Origin: Closterium sp. Naga37s-1
Lineage: Eukaryota; Streptophyta; Zygnematophyceae; Desmidiales; Closteriaceae
Reading direction: 5' to 3'
DNA: 64,000 bases
NCBI GenBank assembly: GCA_947471745.1
Contig: CANJKZ010000080.1
Coordinates: 3,946,001-4,010,000, forward strand
Position 1 is the stretch's first letter. Each line of letters opens with the position of its first letter. The position numbers were made by a program, and so were the translations under genes. Below are positions 56,151-64,000 of the stretch, one piece after another. A model generated the notes under the pieces. The model was not told the origin of the DNA. It searched no databases and worked only from the letters and a program-made list of their open reading frames with translations.

Positions 56151-58480
56151 ACCCGCCCTAAGGCGGATCACAGTTTGCCCTACCTTCGCATAGCTACAGC
56201 TTCAGAGGGTGAGTTGTAGTGGAGTCACTGTTTACTGTAACATGAGCTTTGGCGTGAGTTGTCTGGCATTACAGCTACGGCCGGCTGGCTACTTTTATTT
56301 TCTAGCACTCTGGGATAAAAATATTATTGCTGGTGTAGCCACTAGCTTGGAGGGGCCGCAACCCTTCCGTATTCACGCACTTCCTGGTGGCACACCTGGT
56401 AATAGCTGTCGCCACGTTTAGTTAAACAGAATTTCTTAGAGTGTGTGAAAATGGATATGGGTCGGAGCAAAATACTGTACAACATAATTTTCGTAAATTG
56501 TCCCACTTCCGAACCAGCACCGCGTTTGGCGTCGCACGAACGATCTGCACCAGGCGTCCGCAAGTGTCTTTGCGACGTATGCACGAGCGGGCGACCGTGA
56601 TGTGATTTGCACGATCACAGCGTGTGCGTGCGTGCCTTGTGTGGTGCGGTGTGGTGGACAGTGAAAGTAACTGCTTTACCGTGCCACCGCAATCATGCCG
56701 TCCCAGGCACGAAGCACACCATCCGCTCGATTGACATGGCTGCCACCGACCATAACAGTGTTATGTAGTGCAACTGCATCTGGTTCGGATCATCTGCGGT
56801 TCGAAGGGTGCCCCGGTTCCGGTCCGACAATTATTCTGGTAGGGAAACAGCGTCCGTCCGTCCATTTTCCGTCAACATTACTTTCTTGGGTGGGCATGAA
56901 AACCCTCCGTTGCAGAGAGCAGGCGATGACTATTGGTGGTCAGGGGGATTCACGAAGCACAGACGAGAGTGTTGCGAATGGTAACCTATACAGCACAAAA
57001 TTCGGAGCCATCGCTGCGGTTCTTTAGAGAACTTGACTGATGGAAGCATCTGAAACCAGAGCTATAACTATTCCTACTAGGTCTATAATTATTCCTTGTT
57101 TCCTGGTAGAATAATTGCCAGTTTTTCCTGCTTAGTAGTTGACTGCCTCATTATATGTTGCCGTAAATCGCTTTCAGGACGGCAGTTCCTGTACTTGCAA
57201 GCGATCCTGTCGCTTCTTTTCCAGATTGTACGGAGCGACAGTGGTTTCGATGATACTCGTCAATGCTAACGAACCGACGGAACGCGTTCGCAGCGCCTCG
57301 TGATTGTACATCGGAAAAAAGTGGGATTGTCGAATCCAGTCGGGGGTGAAGTTCGTGCCCGTTCTCATCGTCATCAATGACGATGAACGGTTTAGGTTTG
57401 GCGGTCGGACGTAAGGGAGTGTTAGTGGTTGGAAGTTGATGTGAATGCTGAGTTGGTGGCTCTATACGGTTGAGTATGTGTGGGGAGGATTGTCGCTACT
57501 GTTCCCGAAACCTTTGCTGACGGAATGTTGTCATCTACGGCTTGGCTTGGTGCACGCGCGGCCTGTGTTGTTTTTCCGATTTAGCTATGACGCGTTTCAA
57601 CTTTCCATGTTGCGTGTTGCTGTGTATCTCGAAACGAATCTGTATGAAGTGATTTCCTGAAAATGTAAATGTGTGTATTTCAAGCTCACTGGTTGTCAAC
57701 ATGAGGTCGGATTATTTTTATGGAGTGAATATATGCAATTTATCTCAATCGTTTCGACGGGTATGCTTTCTCATTTCGTATAGAATTCATATATGTTAAA
57801 TTGTGGGTACAGTTGACTAATATGATGTCTTTTTAGATATAGAACACTTAATTATAAATGAGTTTGCTTTATATATTCAGGCGTGACACTCTATAGCTGG
57901 TTGTTGGACACATGTCCGTTTTTTTCATTCGCGCCGAAAATTGCGGGAGTTGGGAAGGAAGCAATTCGCGGCCCGTCTGTTTCTTACGCGAATTGCAATG
58001 CCAGCGGTTTTTGCTTTTTTTCATTCAGGCTTTTTGCCGCGTGGTGACGAGAGATTTCAGGCATGCGTTGCGACTCGCGAGTTGTTTGTTACCGGTAGAC
58101 ACCCCTCTCGCAATTTTCGCCCCTCGGAGCATTCCGACCGTTCCCTCTCGCAATTTTCGCCCCTCGAAGCATTCCGACCGTTTGTGGTTCTCTCTCAGGA
58201 GTCCCACATCCATCACTCACTCGTTAGATCGCTCGTCATTTCAGAATCTCTTGCTGGCCATTCTCGACTTTCTGCTGCCGATAGTTGGCATTCCGTTCCG
58301 CTTATCACCTACGCTTTTGCATGAGCACTGCTGTTCTGATAGTGGCTCTACGGCCTTGCTCGCGGGGAGGTGGGTACGAACCGGGTTTCAAGGGGACACG
58401 TTGGTGGCGGTAGTTTTTCAAGCGCTTACACCTTGCTTAGCTCAAATAAGGTGAGCTCATCTTAACATCATCGCGCGCGC
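56151..58480. other. No recognisable gene
   Basis: AT-balanced sequence with short open frames in all six directions. The longest on the plus strand (57912-58454, 180 residues) resembles nothing known and includes a 40-bp direct repeat. Nothing else supported. Confidence 0.45.
58103..58182. repeat. 40-bp direct repeat
   Basis: Two copies of a 40-bp unit starting CCCTCTCGCAATTTTCGCCC, differing at one base, in perfect tandem. Confidence 0.9.
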
Positions 58481-60970
58481 CCCCGGTCATGTTCTCTCTC
58501 TACCCCTTGCTTTCGGGAGCGCTGTCGTTCCCGTCTTCTTGTTATCGCATGCTCGCGATCACTAGCTCCCGCCGTCTGTATCTCCCCCTCGCATTCACGC
58601 TCTCCCTCGGTCCCATTCTCTCTCTGTCGCATTCGCGCTCCCTCGTGGTCCCGTTCTCCCTCTCCCTCGCATTCACTCTCTCCGTCTATGTTGCGCTCTC
58701 TCTCGTTCGCATTCGATCTATCCGTCTCTCTTGCTCTCTTCCTCTTTCGCAATCTCCCTCTCCGGCGCACCCGTGCTCTCTCTCGGCGCATTCGCTCTCT
58801 CCGTCTCTACCGTGTGCTCCCCCGTTCGCAATCGCCACCTCAGACTCTCCCGTGTACTCCCCCGGTCGCATGCGCGCGCTTCGTCGCTCCCGTGCTCTCT
58901 CCCTTTCGCGTTCGCTCTCTCCGTGTAGGCCCCTGTTCTCTCACAGTCGCATTTGCGCGTACCGTTTCTCCCGTGATCCCTCCCTTTTGCATTTACTCTC
59001 TCCGTCGTTGCCGTGATCTTTCTCGCTCGCTTACGATGCTCTCGCTCGGTCGTATTCGCTCTCTCCGTCTCAGCCGTTTGCTCTCTCGTTCGCATTCGCC
59101 ATCTCAGTCGCTACCGTGCTCACCCCCGGTCGCATTAGCGCGCTTTGTCCATCCCGTGATCTCTCTCTTACGCGTTTGCGCGCTCCGTCCCTCCCGTCCG
59201 CTCTCCGTTTTGCATTCTTACGATCTGTCAACCTCTTTCGCTATCCGTTTCGTATTTCCGCGCTCCGTCCCTCCCGTCCGCCCTCCCTATCGCATTCACG
59301 CGCTCCGTCCCTCCCGTCCGCATACGCCGGTCGCCTTCACGCACTACGCCACTCCCGTCCGCTCTATCACGATCGCATTCTCTCTCTCCGTCGCTCCCGT
59401 GCGTTCCCACGGTCGCATTCACACGCTCCGTCCGTCCGTTGCTCTGCCACCGTCGCATTCTCGCGCACCGTCCCTCCCGTGCGTTCCCACGGTCGCATTC
59501 TCTCTCTCCGTCCCTCCCGTGCGTTCCCACGGTCGCATTCTCTCCCTCCCGTCCGCTCTACCTCTCGCATCCGCTCTCTCCGTCCATTCCGTGCGCTCTA
59601 CCTTTCCGCATTCGCGCGCTCCGTCCCTCCCGTCCGCTCTACCTCTCGCATTCGGTCTCTCCGTCTCTCCGTGCGCTCTACCTTCCGCATTCGCGCGCTC
59701 CGTCCCTCCCGTCCGCTCTACCTCTCGCATTCGGTCTCTCCGTCTCTCCGTGCGCTCTACCTTTCCGCATTCGCGCGCTCCGTCCCTCCCGTCCGCTCTA
59801 CCTCTCGCATTCGCTCTCTCCGTCCATTCCGTGTGCTCTCCCTTCCGCAATCGCGCGCTCCGTCCCTCCCGTCCGCTCTCCCTTACGTTCGTTATCTCCG
59901 TCCCTCCCGTGCGCTGTCCGTACCTCATTCGCGCGCTCCTTCCCTCCCGTCCGCTCTCCCACCGTCGCATTCTCTCTCGCCGTCGCTCCCGTGCTCTCTC
60001 ACCGTCGCATTCTCCCTCTGTCGCTCCCAAGGTCTCCCACCGTCGCATTCGCCATCTCCTTTGCTCCCGTTCTCTATCCCGGCCGCTCTCGTTCCCGGTA
60101 TCTCTCTATTTCTCTCGCTCCCTTGCTCTCCGTCAGTCGCATTAGATCTCTCCGTCGCTCCCGTGATCACTCCATTTTGAATTCACTCTCTCCGTCGCTG
60201 CCGTTCACTCTCTCGTTCGTTTCGACTCTCTCGCTCGCTAAGGGTGCTCTTGCTCGGTCGGATTTGCCCTCTCCGTCTCTACCGTGTGCTCTCTCGTTCG
60301 CAATCGTGCCTTACTCTTCGCAATTGCGCGCTCCGTCGCTCCCGTCCGTTCTCCGTGCTTTCCCACCGTCGCATTCACCGACGAATTCGCTCTCTCTGCC
60401 CCTCCCTTGCTCTCCCACCGTCGAATTCTCTCTCTCTGTCCCTCCCTCGCTCTCACACCGTCGAGTTCTCTCTCTCTGTCCCTCCCTCGCTCTCACACCG
60501 TCCAATTCTCTCTCTCTGTCCCTCCCTCACTCTCACACCGTCCAATTCTCTCTCTCTGTCCCTCCCTCGCTCTCACACCGTCCAATTCTCTCTCTCCGTC
60601 CCTCCCTCGCTCTCCCACCGTAGCATTCTCTCTCTCCGTCTCTCCCTCCCTCACACTGCCCCCTCTCTCCCTCCCTCACACTGCCCCCTCTCTCGTCGCT
60701 CCCCGAGTCCTCTCCTCTTCCGGGCTCTTCCTCTCTGTCCCACTCGTTCACCCCCTCCTCCCTCCTATCCCCTCCTCCTCCCTCCCCTCCGCTCTCCTCC
60801 TCTCCACTCTCTTCCTCTCCGCCCTTTTCCTCTCTGCCCCACCTTCCCCCTCCTCTCCTCTCCCGGGCTCTCCCTCTCTCTCCCTCCCTCTCCTCCTCCC
60901 CCTCCCTCCTCTCCTCTCACTGCCTCTTCCTCTCTGCCTCCCTCACCTCCTCCCCCTCCCTCCTATCCTC
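58480..60970. repeat. Degenerate CT-rich satellite
   Basis: About 2.5 kb made of diverged words such as CGCTCTCTCCGTC, GCATTCGCGCGCTCCGTCC and CTCCCGTCCGCTCTACC. Local higher-order period is about 80 bp at 59608-59850 and about 50-55 bp at 60420-60600 (ACCGTC(C/G)AATTCTCTCTCTC). The right end grades into plain CCTCT sequence. Open frames of up to 485 codons on the plus strand are an artefact of the repeat lacking stop codons. Confidence 0.85.
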
Positions 60971-61029
60971 TCACTGCCTCTTCCTCTCTGCATCTGTTCC
61001 ATTATCCATCGCACGTGGTTCACTGTCTT

Positions 61030-63600
61030 GTTTGCAGATGGCATATACGTGTAGCAAATGCCCAGCACAGGCATATTTTGACACGGCACAGGCTCTTGCG
61101 TCACACCAGCGAAGCCAGGCGTGCAGGGCCGTGAGACTGCCTGCGGTTGCATCTACGAGTGGTAGCAATCCGTACCTTCTACCGCGACAACACCGAGCGC
61201 CAGCGGCGCACATCCCATCATTCAACCTTACGCCCGTGGAGTTAGATGACCCTCCTGTTGTGGGTGATGCTGCTGAGACTTTGCAGGATAGCATGGTGCC
61301 ACCAGATTTTGTTTCGGATGTAGATAGTGACAGTGGCAGTAGCTCAGATAGTGATGATGATGAGGATTGCATGCCTTGTGATGTACCTGTTGCTATAAAC
61401 ATGCCGGATGAGGTTGGGGGGGGGGGGGGGGGGGGGGTGAGGGTACATCTGGGGGGGCAACACCTGCTGAGACGGAAGGCCTCGGGATTCCCGGGTCTGA
61501 TGATGTCGAGGAACGTCCATTCAACTTCATGGATGCCCTTGCACACTGGTTGTTGATGGAGAATCTGTCACAAAGCCAGATTGCTACCTTGTTGGCAATC
61601 CTTTGTCATGCAAGCACACGGTTGTCTGACATTGCCCAATGGAAAAGCATTCGTGATGTTGAGAAGTATGCTGAGTCGAGGGTTCCTGACACGTCGAGGG
61701 GCTGGAAGAAGGCCAGAGTGCGTGTTGGGACAAAGTCATGGCTTGAATATCACTATTGTGATGGCCTTCAAGCGCTGAAAGAGCTTCTCACACATCCGAA
61801 GCTTCAAGGTAAGATTGTCAAGGAGGCAACAGCTCGCAACCCCGGGGTGAAGCATGTTTACACCAATCCAGAAACGGGAGATTGGTGGTTAAAAATGCAA
61901 GAGAACATTCGCAAAGAGATGGTGGATGGCTTTGTCGCTGCTCTAATACTAGCGTCGGATGAGACGCACATGGACCAGCGGGGTAAGGCAAAAGGCCACC
62001 CCTTATACATGACGCTGGCCAGTATTCTAAGGGAAGAGAGGTGGAAGAAGCACGGGCACGTGCTTCTCGCTCTCCTCCCGGAATTTACAGCAGAATACGA
62101 CTCGTTGGATAAGCTTGTTGTGTTCCAACATGTGCTCAACCAAGTGCTAGCCCCACTCAAGCGTGCGTCGCACACGGGTATTAAAATCCAGGGGTCCAAT
62201 GGTGAAACCTTGAACGCATGGCCTGCTCTTTATGCGTATGTGTGTGACTATCCTGAATCGTGCAAGGTCACGTGCACAAAGTCGGGAAGCACAGCTCGAC
62301 CATGCTCCATTTGCCTCACTAAACGGGATGAGTTAGCTCATTTTAAGCGTGGCATGGTGGATAGGACACCCCATGTCCATCGGTCATTGTACCGATTGAT
62401 AAAGAGTGGTGCGTATGATGCAACGCAACACGATGACTTGTCAATGCATCCCGTCGAGTGTTGCCTATGGGGATGGCGTTGGGAATCTGCCCCTCCTCAA
62501 CCCTTACCTTTGTGTCATGCCCGACATCATGCACCAAGCTGATTTGGGGTTGTTGGAGCACATAGTGGAATGCATTCGTCAAGGTGGCGACACACCTGAC
62601 ACCAAAATGACCGATGCATGTAGGAAGTTGCTGGATAGGAGGCTAAAGTATCTACGTAGCATCACTAGGAGTGCGTTCATGCGCCTACCAGCCGGCACAT
62701 ACTTCTCTAAAGGTGCCAATTACCAAGCATACGAGCATCGTAGTGTGATGCAAGTACTCCCTTTCCTTGTTACCACGTTCGTCACGCAGCCACAAATGGA
62801 TGCATTGATAGCATATGTTGAGTGGTATCTGCATTGTGCACGTGTAAGCCCGTTGAGCATCTTCTCAGCCCGTTGAGCATTTCCTTGCCCTAATGCATTG
62901 TTAGCTCCGAGGTCCAGCGCCTGCGCTTGCAGCCACTTGCACCACTCTTGGGCAAGAGGAAAGGGTATGACACGGCCATGCTCATGGCCCAACGAACAGG
63001 CACGCGCTTCTTGTCTCGCACGAGTTGGAAGTTGGTGGTACCAAAGGCCCCGGAAGTGCCACAACCACAAACTTCAGATGGCAAAAGGGATAAGGCTTAT
63101 GCCGCAGCTCTACGGGAAGAGCTGCCATATCTCAGGGGTGCCTTGAACATTGCACCAAAGTGTAGCGGCGAGGATATCACTCACATCCAGGTTCACACCG
63201 AGCTAGCAATGCCTGCAGCCGTAGATGCGGAGTTCTCTCGCCTTCCTCATCGCATCCGTGCGCTCCCTTCCTTCCATGGAAGGCCATGGTTCTCAGATGT
63301 AGCTGTGCTAGGGAATGAGAAAGAGGAGGGTGATTCAGGGTGGTATGCAAAGTTACTACTTCTCTTTCGAATCGTAGAGAATGGGACCAAGAAAGACTAT
63401 GCATTCATAAAATACTATGAGGCTACTAGGGCCCTAGACCCGGTAACGAAGTGTGTGAAGCTGAAGTGGGCGGCCAGCGAAGATCGTTATCGGGTAATAG
63501 AGACAGCAAGCATCAAGAGAGCGGTGCATCTAGTGCAGCCGTTCATAGGGGATGATAGCTGGCTATTAAACAGATTCTGCTTTTGATTCTGTTTATAATA
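61030..63600 (+). mobile_element. Plavaka/CACTA-like DNA transposon (ends not located)
   Basis: The coding part of a DNA transposon, identified from its transposase. Terminal repeats were not found: the left flank is the CT-rich satellite and the right flank runs to the window end. A hairpin-rich segment at 63820-63910 may be part of a subterminal region. Confidence 0.7.
61038..63586 (+). pseudogene. Plavaka-type transposase with C2H2 finger, frame broken twice
   Basis: The start at 61038 follows an acceptor-like TTTGCAG. It opens with a C2H2-like finger (YTCSKCPAQAYFDTAQALAS, then H and C) and an acidic linker. The frame changes inside the 22-G run at 61416-61437, then runs from GEGTSGG through FMDALAHWLLMENLSQSQIA, the catalytic-region phrase SDETHMDQRGKAKGHPLYMT, LNAWPALYAYVCDYPESCKV, a zinc-binding CSICL, and LSMHPVE. 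There a second one-base shift near 62460-62475 is needed to reach LCVMPDIMHQADLG. A GT-AG intron (62844-62932, 89 bp) joins HCAR to PLAPLLGKRKGYD in phase. The end is DDSWLLNRFCF. Plavaka is a CACTA-related superfamily best known in fungi, also reported from other eukaryotes. Breaks may be mutations or homopolymer errors. Confidence 0.75.
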
Positions 63601-64000
63601 AATATACATGTTGAAGAGTGTTGGAGCACAGGATGATAAAGACAGACGTGCTATGTCAGTTCGTGTATCTGTATTTGTCGTTTTGGCATTCTAGGCACAA
63701 CAACAATAAACAAAAACAATCACAGACTGATATACCTGTTTCTGAATGAAAAACAATACGTACCAAATGTCAAATACTGGGTGTGTCTATCGGGTACAGT
63801 GTGAAGTGTCGCATTTTAAACAGGCGCACTGTTGCGCCAGTCAAATCAACGAATTACAGCGCGCCCGTTAATTTCAGCGTGGCACGCTGTCGCGCTGTTC
63901 GAACAGAAATGCTGTAATAGCAGCCAATGAGGAACAGGCAATTTACAGCTGGCATTGTCCTGCGCTCGAGACTATTGAGCAGAGTTTTGCCCAATGTTTC
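63587..64000. other. Right flank of the transposon, with short hairpins
   Basis: AT-rich sequence after the transposase stop codon with AATAAA-type words near 63598. GGCGCACTGTTGCGCC (63823-63838) and CTGTTCGAACAG (63895-63906) are short perfect inverted repeats. No gene. Confidence 0.45.

Noticed and set aside
57912..58454. 180-codon plus-strand frame as a possible gene
   Set aside because: No recognisable domain, composition like the flanks, and it includes a non-codon-multiple (40-bp) tandem repeat; support is too weak.
58688..60145. 485-codon plus-strand open frame (and overlapping frames)
   Set aside because: All overlapping frames are open because CT-rich DNA lacks stop codons. The peptide is a Ser/Arg/Pro repeat in every frame, so this is a satellite.

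Overview
The window is nuclear DNA of a photosynthetic eukaryote of the green (streptophyte) lineage. The evidence is GT-AG introns throughout, two nucleus-encoded chloroplast ribosomal proteins with transit-peptide-like N-termini (bL34c and PSRP6), a plant-type cyclin J18, a plant-type DCAF1 with LisH and WDxR motifs, a plant-type synergin-like protein, and a eukaryotic tRNA-Leu(AAG). Coding exons are GC-rich and carry long Ala, Gly, Gln and Pro tracts. Introns are packed with pyrimidine tracts and tandem repeats. A zygnematophyte or other streptophyte alga (for example a desmid such as Closterium) fits the style, but that is inference and the species cannot be fixed from sequence alone.

Layout. 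1142-2977 (-) chloroplast bL34; 3705-7192 (+) bystin/Enp1; 7376-8663 (-) cyclin J18-like; 9138-16477 (+) ER chaperone HSP70-17/HYOU1; 17115-19231 (-) an array of tandem exon-like units with unproven coding; 23301-27345 (-) a malic enzyme fused to a second, catalytically stripped malic-like domain; 28692-42196 (-) DCAF1, the CUL4-DDB1 substrate receptor; 44322-44594 (-) PSRP6; 45066-47273 (-) ARL8 small GTPase; 47597-47677 (+) tRNA-Leu(AAG); 48187-55903 (+) synergin-gamma-like clathrin/AP-1 accessory protein; about 55983-56150 a foldback MITE-like element; 58480-60970 a degenerate CT-rich satellite; 61038-63586 (+) a Plavaka/CACTA-type transposase with a C2H2 finger, broken in frame twice. For the seven unbroken multi-exon genes the exon chains given here were checked by hand: splice phases match at every junction and the totals are whole codons. 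Bystin is the exception because of one poly-G run.

The genes are ordinary housekeeping genes (ribosome biogenesis, plastid translation, ER folding, ubiquitin ligation, vesicle and lysosome traffic, cell cycle) and are not a functional cluster. Several are arranged head-to-head (bL34c/bystin, cyclin J18/HYOU1) and probably share promoters.

The most striking property is architectural. In every multi-exon gene except cyclin J18, the introns are built largely from serial, decaying tandem copies of the neighbouring exon edge together with its splice site. Copies of an exon 3' end plus donor lie just downstream of that exon, and copies of an acceptor plus exon 5' end lie just upstream. Dozens of decoy splice sites and partial exons result. 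The 17-19 kb array looks like the same process carried to the point where most of a transcript is repeated exon plus intron.
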